A stretch of 64,000 nt of DNA from Blastococcus litoris (GTDB taxonomy: Bacteria > Actinomycetota > Actinomycetes > Mycobacteriales > Geodermatophilaceae). How positions within the stretch are numbered: position 1 is the stretch's first letter; each line of letters opens with the position of its first letter. Below the pieces are notes generated by a model, which saw nothing but the letters and a program-made list of their open reading frames with translations, had not been told where the DNA came from and made no database searches. Location: assembly GCF_003075095.1 (NCBI RefSeq), contig NZ_QCZF01000014.1, positions 1 to 64,000 of the forward strand. The letters are read 5' to 3'. Made by a program: the position numbers and the translations under genes. Positions 55,214-63,396 of this stretch are shown here, piece by piece.

Positions 55214-55253
55214 GTCGGTTCCCCGGCCTGGCTGCACACCGGGAAGGGCGGCC

Positions 55254-55281
55254 CTCACCACAGCGGGTCAGCCGTGGTGAG
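55254..55281. promoter_or_regulatory. Perfect 8-bp inverted repeat upstream of narK
   Basis: CTCACCAC at 55254-55261 and GTGGTGAG at 55274-55281, 12-base centre, in the divergent region before narK. Candidate operator, for instance for NnaR; GTGAG-N6-GGAAC next to it resembles a GlnR half-site pair. Confidence 0.45.
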
Positions 55282-55347
55282 CAGAACGGAACACGGGTTC
55301 AGCCTCGGGGCGACGCCCGGGAAACGCGCCGCTGCGACGGTCCTCGC

Positions 55348-56739
55348 ATGGCCGCTCCCACCCGCCCTGCCCAGCCGACGCAGCACCCGGTCGCCGAGCC
55401 CCGCTCCGGCCGCAGGGGGAACTGGATCGATGACTGGCGGCCGGAGGATCCGCACTTCTGGGAGAGCACCGGGAGGAAGGTCGCCCGCCGCAACCTGTTC
55501 TTCTCCATCTTCTCCGAGCACGTCGGGTTCTCCGTCTGGAGCCTGTGGTCGGTGCTGGTGCTCTTCCTGCCCGAGCCGGTGTTCGGCATCGACCCCGCCG
55601 GCAAGTTCCTGCTCACCACCCTGCCGACTGCGCTGGGCGCCTTCGTGCGGCTGCCCTACACCTTCGCCGTGGCCCGGTTCGGCGGCCGCAACTGGACGAT
55701 CGTGAGCGCGGCCCTCCTGCTGGTCCCGACGATCGCGACCGCGGTGGTGCTGGAGCCCGGCGTCTCGTTCGGCACGCTGCTGGTCGTCTCCTGCCTGGCC
55801 GGGGTGGGCGGCGGCAACTTCGCCAGCTCGATGGCCAACATCAACGCCTTCTACCCCGACCGGCTCAAGGGCTGGGCGCTCGGGCTCAACGCCGGGGGCG
55901 GCAACCTCGGCGTCCCGGTGGTCCAGCTCGTCGGGCTGCTCGTGCTGGCCACTGCCGGGGCAGCGCACCCGCGGCTGATCCTGTGGCTCTACATCCCGTT
56001 GATCGTGATCGCCGCCGTCGGCGCCGCGCTGCTGATGGACAACCTGACGACCGCCCGCAACCAGCCGCGTGCCATGCGGGAGGCGACCCGGGAGCCGCAC
56101 ACCTGGATCATGTCCTTCCTCTACATCGGGACGTTCGGCTCGTTCATCGGCTTCGGGTTCGCCTTCGGCCAGGTCCTCCAGAACCAGTTCGGCGGGTCGT
56201 TCGCGACGCCACTGGCCGCCGCCTCGCTGACCTGGCTCGGGCCGCTGCTGGGCTCGCTCATCCGGCCGGTCGGCGGCTCGCTGGCCGACCGGTTCGGCGG
56301 CGCGTGGATCACCTGCTGGAACTTCGTGGCCATGGCGGTCGGCGCGTCGGTGGTGTGGACGGCGAGCCGGCTGGAGTCGCTGCCGCTGTTCGTCGTCGGC
56401 TTCGTGGTGCTGTTCGTGCTCAGCGGCATCGGCAACGGCTCGACGTACAAGATGATCCCCGCGATCTTCCGCTCGCAGGCGCTCCAGCAGGTGGCCGAGG
56501 GCGGTGACGCCGAAGCCGCGGACCGGCGGGCGCTGCGGATGTCCGGTGCCCTCATCGGCATCGCGGGCGCGATCGGTGCCTTCGGCGGGGTGCTGGTCAA
56601 CCTGGCGTTCCGGCAGTCGTTCATGACCACCGGCACCGGCGACTCCGCCTACCTCGCGTTCATCGGCTTCTACGTCGTCTGCGTCGCCCTGACGTGGGCG
56701 GTCTACCTGCGTCCCGGGACGGCGCTCGGCCGCGTGTGA
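55348..56739 (+). CDS. narK: Nitrate/nitrite transporter, MFS
   Basis: 463 residues, 12 transmembrane helices, NNP family. Seen: SEHVGFSVWSLWSVLVLFLP, LGAFVRLPYTFAVARFGGRNW with the substrate-arginine region, and the nitrate signature CLAGVGGGNFASSMANINAFYPDRLKGWALGLNAGGGNLGV. N-terminal ~45-residue hydrophilic tail. ATG 55348. It imports nitrate and/or exports nitrite and fits the nasA-nirBD cluster; an 8-bp inverted repeat lies upstream. Confidence 0.93.
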   Translation: MAAPTRPAQPTQHPVAEPRSGRRGNWIDDWRPEDPHFWESTGRKVARRNLFFSIFSEHVGFSVWSLWSVLVLFLPEPVFGIDPAGKFLLTTLPTALGAFVRLPYTFAVARFGGRNWTIVSAALLLVPTIATAVVLEPGVSFGTLLVVSCLAGVGGGNFASSMANINAFYPDRLKGWALGLNAGGGNLGVPVVQLVGLLVLATAGAAHPRLILWLYIPLIVIAAVGAALLMDNLTTARNQPRAMREATREPHTWIMSFLYIGTFGSFIGFGFAFGQVLQNQFGGSFATPLAAASLTWLGPLLGSLIRPVGGSLADRFGGAWITCWNFVAMAVGASVVWTASRLESLPLFVVGFVVLFVLSGIGNGSTYKMIPAIFRSQALQQVAEGGDAEAADRRALRMSGALIGIAGAIGAFGGVLVNLAFRQSFMTTGTGDSAYLAFIGFYVVCVALTWAVYLRPGTALGRV

Positions 56740-56770
56740 ACCGTCGGTGGGTGGTGCCACGATGCGGCCC

Positions 56771-57343
56771 ATGGCGATCGAGGTGCGTCCGGCCACCGCG
56801 TTCGACGACCTCGCGGCGGTGGTCGGTCCCCAGCGGCCGGACTCCGACGTCTGCTGGTGCCTGAGCTACCGGCTCCCGTCGAAGGAGAACCTCGCCCTGC
56901 ACCGGCAGGAGCGGGGCGAGCGCGCGCGGCAGCTGGTCGGGGAGGACCCGCCGCCGGGCGTGCTGGCCTACGACGGCGACGAGGTCGTGGGCTGGGCGGC
57001 CGTCCACCCGCGCCGCGACACCGCCTTCGCCACCAACCGCAGGATCCCGCACGTCGACGACCTCGACGTCTGGTCGCTGTGGTGCGTGCGGGTCCGGCCC
57101 GGCCACCGGGGCCAGGGCATCGCCCGCCACCTCGTCGCGGGGGCCGTCGCGTTCGCCCGCGAACGCGGCGCCCCGGCGGTCGAGGGCTATCCGGTCGACA
57201 ACGGCGGGCGGAAGGTCGACCTGACCATGGCCTACGTGGGCACGCGGAAGCTGTTCGAAGGGGCCGGCTTCGCCAAGGCGGCCGACACCGCGTCGGTCAT
57301 CAACGGCTTCCCGCGCGTCCTGATGCGGCTGGACCTGCGCTGA
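56771..57343 (+). CDS. GNAT acetyltransferase
   Basis: 190 residues with VVGWAAVHPRRDTAF, then the acetyl-CoA motif VRPGHRGQGIARHLVAGAVAFARERGA about 120-145, and GAPAVEGYPVDN, TRKLFEGAGFAKAADT. Resembles the GNAT subgroup annotated as N-acetyltransferase with a Cys-rich N-terminus (DVCWCLSYRL). ATG 56771 (MAIEVRPAT) chosen; ATG 56762 three codons earlier is also open. Thirty-one bases after narK, possibly co-transcribed. Substrate unknown. Confidence 0.8.
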   Translation: MAIEVRPATAFDDLAAVVGPQRPDSDVCWCLSYRLPSKENLALHRQERGERARQLVGEDPPPGVLAYDGDEVVGWAAVHPRRDTAFATNRRIPHVDDLDVWSLWCVRVRPGHRGQGIARHLVAGAVAFARERGAPAVEGYPVDNGGRKVDLTMAYVGTRKLFEGAGFAKAADTASVINGFPRVLMRLDLR

Positions 57344-57582
57344 CCGGTCCCCCGGTCGGGCCCGTGCCGGCCGTCAGCTGACGGGCGATCCCGTCGGCCA
57401 GACGTCGATCGCCGGCCGGTCGCGCACGTCGCCCGTGCGACCGCGCCGCATCCGGCAGCCGCCCGGCGCAGCTGGGGCAGGTCGGCGGCGCGCAGGGCGC
57501 CGCGGAGGTAGCGGTGCTTCCGTGCGGGGGCCGCACAGCCCCTCCGGCTCGCCGGCCCGGTCCGCCGACCAGGGTGCGGAGG

Positions 57583-58695
57583 TCAGACCTTCAGGCGGTA
57601 CCCGCGCTTCACCACGGTCTCGACGACGGGCGCGCCGAGCGCCGCGCGCAGCCGGGTCACGGCCATCTCGACGGCGTGGCCGTCCCCGCCGCCCGGCAGC
57701 GACGCGACGAGGTCGGGCCGGGGGACGACGTGGCCGGGACGGCGCGCCAGCTCGCGGAGCACCGCCATGGGGCCCGGCGCGAGCTCCACGAGCCGCCCGT
57801 CGAGGACCGCGCCGTGCCCCCGCACCTGGAGCTCGTGCGGCCCCACCTGGAGCACCGGGTCGCGTTCGGGGAGGCGGGCCACGACCTCGCGGGCCAGCGC
57901 ACCCAGCCGCGCGCGCCCGGGCTGGCGGGACGGGATCCCGGCGGCGTCCAGGGGGGCCGCGGTGACCGGTCCGACCGCGACGGCGAGGACCCGCTCGTTC
58001 ATCGCGGCGACGAGGTCCGTGCGCAGGCCGAGCTCGTCGGCAACGCGGAGCAGGCTGGCCGCCGCCGGGGCGCTGGTGAACGTGACCGCGTCGACCGCGC
58101 CCGCGACGACCGCGCTCACCAGGCGGCGCACCGGCGTGACGTCCTCCGGCAGGACCCAGCGGTACACCGGCACCGTCAGCACGTCCGCACCGGCGTCGCG
58201 CAGGCCTGCCACCAGGTCGGGCAGCGGGTCGCCGTGCAGCTGGACGGCGATCCGGCGTCCCTCGAGCGGGCCCTCCGCGCCGGAGAGCAGGTGGGAGAGC
58301 ACCTCGGCCGACGACTCGGACTCCGGTGACCACGCGTCGACCAGGCCGCCGCCGCGGATGGCACCGCGCGCCTTGGGGCCGCGCGCCAGCACACGGGCCT
58401 CCGCCAGGTGCTCGACCAGCGGCAGGTCCCAGGCCTCGGCGGCCTCCAGCCAGCCGCGGAAGCCGACCCCGGTGGTCGCGATGACGAGGTCGACCGGCCG
58501 GGCCAGCACCTCGCGGGTGGCGGCCACCAGTTCGGTGTCGTCGGCGAGGGGGACGATCCGGATCGCCGGGGCGTGCACCACCCGGGCGCCGCGCCGGTCC
58601 AGCAGTGCCCCGAGCTCCTCCTTGCGGCGGGCGGCCGTCACGGCGACCGTGTACCCCGCCAGGGGCGGGAGGCCGTCCTCGGGTTCTCCGGTCAC
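57583..58695 (-). CDS. nnaR: NnaR, HemD-like nitrate assimilation regulator
   Basis: 370 residues in two domains. Residues 1-265 match uroporphyrinogen-III synthase (HemD): LAGYTVAVTAARRKEELGALLDRRGA, VDLVIATTGVGFRGWLEAA, RIAVQLHGDPLPDLVAGL, AVTFTSAPAAASLL. Residues 280-370 form an OmpR-type winged helix (VVPRPDLVASLPGGGDGHAVEMAVTRLRAAL, ETVVKRGYRL). This fusion is the actinobacterial regulator NnaR (Rv0260c type), which acts with GlnR on nitrate/nitrite genes. It may also sense heme/siroheme precursors. GTG 58695 overlaps the kinase stop. narK and nasA-nirBD lie nearby. Confidence 0.88.
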   Translation of the reverse strand: MTGEPEDGLPPLAGYTVAVTAARRKEELGALLDRRGARVVHAPAIRIVPLADDTELVAATREVLARPVDLVIATTGVGFRGWLEAAEAWDLPLVEHLAEARVLARGPKARGAIRGGGLVDAWSPESESSAEVLSHLLSGAEGPLEGRRIAVQLHGDPLPDLVAGLRDAGADVLTVPVYRWVLPEDVTPVRRLVSAVVAGAVDAVTFTSAPAAASLLRVADELGLRTDLVAAMNERVLAVAVGPVTAAPLDAAGIPSRQPGRARLGALAREVVARLPERDPVLQVGPHELQVRGHGAVLDGRLVELAPGPMAVLRELARRPGHVVPRPDLVASLPGGGDGHAVEMAVTRLRAALGAPVVETVVKRGYRLKV

Positions 58696-59318
58696 GGCTC
58701 CATGGTGTCGCGCCGGTGTTCCGGGGATGTGTCGTGGCGGTGAGACGCGGCGCACGCCGCGCCGTCGACACGGACGTCGGCCCGGGCGCGGGTGTCCTGC
58801 CGGGCGAACTCCGCCGCCTCGGTCACCTGCCAGCGCCGCCACTCCGGTTCGAGCTCGACCCCGTCGCGCGCAAGCCCGCGGGCCAGGCGCAGGTCCGCCG
58901 GCGCCTCGACCCAGATGCGCAGCGTCGTCCACGGGTCCAGCACCCGGGGGCTGGAGCCGCAGCCCTCCACGAGCAGCACCGCGCGCACCGGCACCGGGAC
59001 GACGTCCTCGCCGAACCGCCGCGTGGCCCAGTCGTAGCGGTGGTGCGCCCCGGGCCGGCCCTCGGACAGCGGGCGCAGCACCCCCGCCTGCAGCCGGCCC
59101 ACGGCCCCGGTGGTCGTCCAGCCGGCGTAGAGGTCGTCGAGGTGGACCAGTGCGGCCGCCTCGCCGAGCGCCGTCGCGAGCGCGCCCGCGAGCGTCGTCT
59201 TCCCCGATCCGGCGGGACCGTCGACCGTGACCAGCCGGACGGCCCCGAGCCGGGCCGGGGCCGCGAGGACCCGTGCGGCCAGCTCGTGGGCGGTGCTCAG
59301 CGGACCGCCAGGGTCCAC
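58692..59318 (-). CDS. P-loop small-molecule kinase
   Basis: 208 residues. Walker A VDGPAGSGKTTLAGAL near residue 40 and VHLDDLYAGW, the uridine kinase/AAA-type layout, then VEGCGSS and PADLRLARGLARDG. A small-molecule kinase or nucleoside kinase of unknown substrate. GTG 59318 (VDPGGPLSTAHEL) overlaps the end of the MBL gene; no better canonical start, since the next in-frame candidate is a CTG. Its TGA overlaps the nnaR GTG, coupling the three genes. Confidence 0.75.
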   Translation of the reverse strand: MDPGGPLSTAHELAARVLAAPARLGAVRLVTVDGPAGSGKTTLAGALATALGEAAALVHLDDLYAGWTTTGAVGRLQAGVLRPLSEGRPGAHHRYDWATRRFGEDVVPVPVRAVLLVEGCGSSPRVLDPWTTLRIWVEAPADLRLARGLARDGVELEPEWRRWQVTEAAEFARQDTRARADVRVDGAACAASHRHDTSPEHRRDTMEP

Positions 59319-60346
59319 CGCGGCACCGGCCCGCCGTCGCTGGTGACCAGGCCGCGCGAGGCCAGCTGGCGCAGGTGCGCGTCGGTCTCCGTGACGGCGA
59401 AGATCCGCATCCGGCGCTCGTACTCCTCCCACGGCCGCGACCAGGTGAGGTGGGCCGCGAGCTGCCACGGCGTCGACCCCGGGTGCGCGCGGATGGCGGT
59501 GAGGAGCTCGGTGAGCCGGTGCTCGTGGTGGGCGGTCAGCGCGTCCACCCGGGCGTCGAGGCCGCGGAACCGCCACTCGTGCGCGGGCAGGACCTCGGCC
59601 GGGTCGAGGTCGCGGACGGCGGCCAGCGCCCGCAGGTAGTCCCCGAGCGGATCGGCCGAGCCGGCGAACGTGCTGGAGATGTTCGGGCTGATGCGGGGGA
59701 GGACGTGGTCGCCGGAGAAGAACAGCCGGGTGCCCTCCTCGGCGAAGCAGAGGTGACCGGGGGTGTGGCCCGGCGTGTGGACCGCGCGCATCCGCCAGCC
59801 CGGGAAGTCCGCGTGCTCGCCGTCCTCGAGGTGCCGGTCGGGGACCGCCATCCGCGTGAACGACGCCAGCCGGTCGGGCGGCCCCACGTCGGCGACGGCG
59901 TCCGCCCGGTCGGCACCGAGCCCGACGAGGAACTCCACCTCCGACGCCACGAAGGCGGCCGCACCGGCGGTGGTGATCCGGGCGACGGACGTCGCGTCCG
60001 CCGGGTGCATCGCGATCCAGGCGCCGCTGGCCTCCCGCACCCGCGAGGCCAGCCCCAGGTGGTCGAAGTGCAGGTGGGTGACCAGGGCGCCACGCACGTC
60101 GGCGATGCCCGCGCCGATCTGCGCCAGGCCGTCGACGAGGGCCGCCCAGCTCTCGTCGCTGCCCCAGCCGGTGTCGAGGAGGCCCAGCCCGCCGCCCTCC
60201 AGGGCGAAGGCGTGCACGCTCACGTAGCGCAGGGGGTTGTGGGGGATGGGCACGGGGATCGACCAGAGCCCGTCCCGCACCTGCTCGACCGGGGGGAGCG
60301 AGCGGGACGCCCACGCCTCGTGCTGGGCGGTTCCGGTGATCTCCAC
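59297..60346 (-). CDS. Metallo-beta-lactamase-fold hydrolase
   Basis: 349 residues. Zinc motif THLHFDHLG at about 98-106, HTPGHTPGHLCFAEE near 205, FSGDHVLPRISPNIS and LPAHEWRF, then a C-terminal winged-helix-like domain (TPWQLAAHLTWSRPW). Hydrolyses an ester, thioester or similar; substrate unknown. GTG 60346. First gene of an operon that leads to the kinase and nnaR. Divergent from the PH-domain gene, 60 bases away. Confidence 0.85.
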   Translation of the reverse strand: MEITGTAQHEAWASRSLPPVEQVRDGLWSIPVPIPHNPLRYVSVHAFALEGGGLGLLDTGWGSDESWAALVDGLAQIGAGIADVRGALVTHLHFDHLGLASRVREASGAWIAMHPADATSVARITTAGAAAFVASEVEFLVGLGADRADAVADVGPPDRLASFTRMAVPDRHLEDGEHADFPGWRMRAVHTPGHTPGHLCFAEEGTRLFFSGDHVLPRISPNISSTFAGSADPLGDYLRALAAVRDLDPAEVLPAHEWRFRGLDARVDALTAHHEHRLTELLTAIRAHPGSTPWQLAAHLTWSRPWEEYERRMRIFAVTETDAHLRQLASRGLVTSDGGPVPRWTLAVR

Positions 60347-60394
60347 GTCCGGGCACTCTGCCAGCAGGGCTCCACCGTCCCCCGGGTGTGCTGC

Positions 60395-60400
60395 GACGAT
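60395..60400 (+). promoter_or_regulatory. -10 element before PH-domain gene
   Basis: GACGAT six bases before GTG 60407, NANNNT pattern. Confidence 0.35.
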
Positions 60401-60406
60401 GGGGGC

Positions 60407-60892
60407 GTGACAGCACCTCCTCCCGGCCGGGTCACGGCCGTCCCGCGCCGGCTGCGCCAGCTGCTGGCCGTCGCCGGCGCGGTGGTCGTGGCCGTCATGG
60501 TCGTGGTCGCGCTGGGGCTCAAGGAGACGACGAACACCGTCGTCGAGTACCGGACCTCCGACCAGTTCGCCGTCGTCGGCCTGGGTGTGGTCCTCGCCGC
60601 GGGCCTGGTGTTCCTCGGCCGGTCGCGCGTGGACGCGGACGCCGCCGGGGTGCGCGTCCGCAACGTCGTCGTCGCGCACGAGCTGCCGTGGCAGGCGGTG
60701 AAGGCCGTGCGCTTCGAGCGGAAGTCGGCGTGGGCGTCGCTGCTGCTGGAGAACGGCGACGAGATCTCGCTGCTGGCCGTCCAGGCGGTCGACGCGGAGC
60801 GCGCGGTGCAGGCCGTCGAGGGGCTGCGGGCGCTGCGCGTGGCCGCCCGGGCGAGCGATCCCGTGCCGCCCCCGCTGCTCTACGACGACTGA
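60407..60892 (+). CDS. PH-domain membrane protein
   Basis: 161 residues. Two transmembrane helices (about 19-40 and 53-70) then a PH-like domain (VDADAAGVRVRNVVVAHELPWQAVKAVRFERKSAWASLLLENGDEISLLAVQAVD), a bacterial bPH family form often seen next to ribosomal genes in actinobacteria. GTG 60407 preceded by GACGAT six bases upstream. Function unknown. Confidence 0.8.
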   Translation: MTAPPPGRVTAVPRRLRQLLAVAGAVVVAVMVVVALGLKETTNTVVEYRTSDQFAVVGLGVVLAAGLVFLGRSRVDADAAGVRVRNVVVAHELPWQAVKAVRFERKSAWASLLLENGDEISLLAVQAVDAERAVQAVEGLRALRVAARASDPVPPPLLYDD

Positions 60893-60905
60893 GGTGCACC
60901 CGGGA

Positions 60906-60935
60906 ATGACCTGGGCGGTGCCGACGCTGTAGAGT
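60906..60935 (+). promoter_or_regulatory. Promoter of the infC-rpmI-rplT operon
   Basis: ATGACC (-35) at 60906-60911 and TAGAGT (-10) at 60930-60935, 18-base spacing. Gives a leader of about 270 bases before infC. Confidence 0.55.
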
Positions 60936-60956
60936 GGGCGTGCCTCCCCCCGCTAC

Positions 60957-61211
60957 ATGAGGCGCGCGAACCACCAGCGGCCCCGCCCCGGGCCGCTGAT
61001 CCAAGAGGAGCCCGCTCCCACCTGACGCCGTCCAGGCGACCAGGTCCCGGATCGCGAGAGCCGGCTTCGGCCGGTTGTCGCGTCGGGCATGCGTCCTCCG
61101 ACGTGTGCGCCGCCGGAGAACGGGCCCCGAGAGCTGATGCTCCCGGGGTCTTCGTCTTCCCGGCCCCGGACGGGCCAGCGACTCCTCACAGGCAAGAGCA
61201 GAGGAGAGGCC
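60957..61211 (+). promoter_or_regulatory. infC leader with two strong hairpins and a 22-codon frame
   Basis: The leader carries CAGCGGCCC/GGGCCGCTG (9-bp stem, 60975-60998) and a longer stem at 61053-61082 capped by CCGGC-TTCG-GCCGG. ATG 60957 opens a 22-residue frame (MRRANHQRPRPGPLIQEEPAPT) overlapping the first hairpin. Likely an attenuation region responding to IF3 or L20. A further GC-rich stem is near 61130-61190. Confidence 0.5.
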
Positions 61212-61799
61212 ATCACCGAGCCCCGCATCAACGACCGCATCCGCGTCCCCGAGGTCCGCCTGGTCGGACCCGAGGGCGAGCAGGTCGGCGTCGTGTCCAT
61301 CGGCGAAGCACTGCGCCTGGCACAGGACGCCGAGCTCGACCTGGTCGAGGTCGCGCCCATGGCGCGCCCCCCGGTCGCCAAGCTCATGGACTACGGGAAG
61401 TTCAAGTACGAGTCCGCCCAGAAGGCCCGCGAGGCCCGGCGGAACCAGGCGCTCACCGTCATCAAGGAGATGCGGCTGCGCCTGAAGATCGACCCGCACG
61501 ACTACGAGACCAAGAAGGGCCACGTCGAGCGCTTCCTCAAGGGCGGCGACAAGGTCAAGATCACCGTGATGTTCCGCGGTCGCGAGCAGTCGCGCCCGGA
61601 GATGGGCTACCGCCTGCTGCAGCGGCTGGCCGCCGACGTCAGCGAGCTGGGCGTCGTCGAGTCCAACCCGAAGCAGGACGGCCGCAACATGGTCATGGTG
61701 ATCGCCCCGCACCGGAACCAGGCAGCGACCGACGCCGCCCGCCGGACCGCGAAGGCGGAGAAGGCATCCGCGGCCGAGGAGCAGGCGCCCAGCGCCTGA
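61212..61799 (+). CDS. infC: Translation initiation factor IF-3, ATC start
   Basis: 195 residues. N-terminal [27 protein letters not shown] and the linker, [22 protein letters not shown], then the C-terminal 30S-binding domain [15 protein letters not shown] and [16 protein letters not shown]. No ATG, GTG or TTG sits at the natural start; ATC at 61212, after GAGGAGAGG, encodes the first residue. AUU/AUC starts are a known trait of infC and let IF3 repress its own translation. It precedes rpmI with a hairpin in between. Confidence 0.92.
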   Translation: MTEPRINDRIRVPEVRLVGPEGEQVGVVSIGEALRLAQDAELDLVEVAPMARPPVAKLMDYGKFKYESAQKAREARRNQALTVIKEMRLRLKIDPHDYETKKGHVERFLKGGDKVKITVMFRGREQSRPEMGYRLLQRLAADVSELGVVESNPKQDGRNMVMVIAPHRNQAATDAARRTAKAEKASAAEEQAPSA

Positions 61800-61828
61800 A
61801 CCGCCGCACACGCACCACCGAGACGGCC

Positions 61829-61866
61829 GGTGCCGTCCGGCAGCACCGCGCTGCCGGACGGGCACC
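61829..61866 (+). terminator. Intercistronic hairpin, infC-rpmI
   Basis: GGTGCCGTCCGGCAG (61829-61843) pairs with 61851-61866 with one bulged G and a 7-base loop. Strong stem in the 91-base gap; likely partial terminator or RNA processing site separating infC from ribosomal genes. Confidence 0.6.
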
Positions 61867-61890
61867 GACAGAGACGAACAGGACGAGGAC

Positions 61891-62085
61891 ATGCCGAAGC
61901 AGAAGACCCACAAGGGCACGGCCAAGCGCGTGCGCGTGACGGGGTCCGGGAAGCTCGTGCGCGAGCACACGAACAACCAGCACAAGTTCGAGCACAAGTC
62001 GTCCTCGCGCAAGCGGCGGATCAAGGGCATCGGCGTGCTGTCGCCGGCCGACACCAGCCGGATGAAGAAGCTGCTCGGTCTCTGA
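61891..62085 (+). CDS. rpmI: 50S ribosomal protein L35
   Basis: 64-residue basic protein, normal length. MPKQKTHKGTAKRVRVTGSGKLVREHTN and HKFEHKSSSRKRRIKG match L35. ATG 61891 with GAGGA about four bases upstream. Second gene of the IF3-L35-L20 operon. Confidence 0.96.
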   Translation: MPKQKTHKGTAKRVRVTGSGKLVREHTNNQHKFEHKSSSRKRRIKGIGVLSPADTSRMKKLLGL

Positions 62086-62123
62086 CCGCCCTTTTCCGCT
62101 AACGAACAGACAGGAGCTCTCAC

Positions 62124-62513
62124 GTGGCACGCGTGAAGCGGGCGGTCAACGCCCAGAAGAAGCGCCGGACGACCCTCGAGGCCGCCAGCGGCTACCGCGG
62201 TCAGCGGTCGCGGCTCTACCGCAAGGCCAAGGAGCAGATCCTCCACTCGGCCACCTACAACTACCGCGACCGGAAGGTCCGCAAGGGCGACTTCCGCAAG
62301 CTGTGGATCACCCGGATCAACGCCGCGGCGCGCCTCAACGACATGACCTACAACCGGTTCATGCAGGGGCTCAAGCTCGCCGGCATCGAGCTGGACCGCC
62401 GCGTCCTCGCCGAGCTGGCCGTGAACGAGCCGGCCGCCTTCGCCGCGCTCGTCGAGTCCTCCCGGGCCGCGCTCGCCGCCAACCCGCAGGCGACCGGTCA
62501 GGCCGCCGCCTGA
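62124..62513 (+). CDS. rplT: 50S ribosomal protein L20
   Basis: 129 residues. [38 protein letters not shown] and [22 protein letters not shown] match L20, including the RNA-binding N-terminal tail. GTG 62124, with AGGAG ten bases upstream. Followed by a strong hairpin. L20 may feed back on the operon leader. Confidence 0.97.
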   Translation: MARVKRAVNAQKKRRTTLEAASGYRGQRSRLYRKAKEQILHSATYNYRDRKVRKGDFRKLWITRINAAARLNDMTYNRFMQGLKLAGIELDRRVLAELAVNEPAAFAALVESSRAALAANPQATGQAAA

Positions 62514-62530
62514 TCCAGGCAGCACCCCCT

Positions 62531-62579
62531 CCGACGCCGTCGGTGACCGGCCCTCGCGGGCCGGCGCCGGCGGCGTCGG
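62531..62579 (+). terminator. Nested terminator after rplT
   Basis: Outer arms CCGACGCCG (62531-62539) and CGGCGTCGG (62571-62579); inner arms CCGGCCC (62547-62553) and GGGCCGG (62558-62564) with loop TCGC. Between rplT and the rRNA methyltransferase; either terminator or attenuator. Confidence 0.65.
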
Positions 62580-62598
62580 CGTCTGTCCGGGAGGACCA

Positions 62599-63387
62599 GT
62601 GACCCAGCCGCTCACCGAGCGCTCCGCCCGCATCGTGGCCGCGCGCAAGCTCACCCGCCGCGCCGGCCGGGACGCCGCCGGGCTCTTCCTCGCCGAGGGG
62701 CGGCAGGCGGTCGTCGAGGCCCTGGCTGACCCGGCCGGTGTCCGCGAGGTGCTGGTCACCGAGGCAGCCGCCGCGGCCCACCGCGACCTGCTGGCCGGCG
62801 CCGGCGTGCCGGTCCGGGTCATCACGGACAAGGCGGCCGCGGGGCTCTCGGAGACGGTCACCCCGCAGGGGCTGCTCGCCGTGTGCGCGCTCCGCGACGT
62901 CGACGCCGCCGCGCTGACCGCGCGCCCGCCCCGGTTGGCCGTGGCGCTGGCCGAGCTCGCGGACCCTGGCAACGCCGGCACCGTGCTGCGGACGGCGGAC
63001 GCCTGCGGCGCGGGCGCCGTCGTCTTCGGCGCCGGTTCGGCCGACCCGTACGGCGGCAAGGCCGTCCGGGCGAGCGCCGGCAGCCTCTTCCACGTCGACG
63101 TCGTCCGCGGCGCGCCGCTGGAGCAGCTGCTGCCGGACCTGCGTGCCGCCGGGGTGACCGTCCTGGCGGCCGACGGCGGGGGAGAGGCGGCGCTCGACGG
63201 GCTCGGCGAGACGCTCTCCGGCCCGGTGCTCTGGTTGTTCGGCAACGAGGCCCGGGGCGTGCCGGACGAGCTGGCCGCCCTGGCCGACCACCGGGTGCGG
63301 ATCCCGATGCGCGGGAGGGCCGAGAGCCTCAACCTCGCCGCGGCCGCCGCCATCTGCCTCTACGCGACCCAGCTCGCCCAGGGCTGA
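62599..63387 (+). CDS. SpoU-family RNA 2'-O-methyltransferase
   Basis: 262 residues. N-terminal substrate-binding domain (about 1-90), then the SPOUT knot: ALAELADPGNAGTVLRTADACGAGAVVFG, GPVLWLFGNEARGVPDE and RVRIPMRGRAESLNLAAAAAICLY, the family's three motifs in order. Methylates a rRNA or tRNA ribose with S-adenosylmethionine. GTG 62599, with GGGAGG nine bases upstream. Common next to rplT in actinobacteria. Confidence 0.9.
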   Translation: MTQPLTERSARIVAARKLTRRAGRDAAGLFLAEGRQAVVEALADPAGVREVLVTEAAAAAHRDLLAGAGVPVRVITDKAAAGLSETVTPQGLLAVCALRDVDAAALTARPPRLAVALAELADPGNAGTVLRTADACGAGAVVFGAGSADPYGGKAVRASAGSLFHVDVVRGAPLEQLLPDLRAAGVTVLAADGGGEAALDGLGETLSGPVLWLFGNEARGVPDELAALADHRVRIPMRGRAESLNLAAAAAICLYATQLAQG

Positions 63388-63396
63388 CCGAGGGCG

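Noticed and set aside
57344-57582. Several minus-strand frames with plausible codon use (KHRYLRGALRAADL in one, RDRPAIDVWPTG in another) between the GNAT gene and nnaR
   Set aside because: No single frame is supported by start codon, SD or a known domain; could be remains of a frameshifted small gene, but too little to annotate.
60519-63353. 944-codon minus-strand open frame over the IF3 operon
   Set aside because: Shadow of infC, rpmI, rplT and the SpoU gene, whose families are certain.
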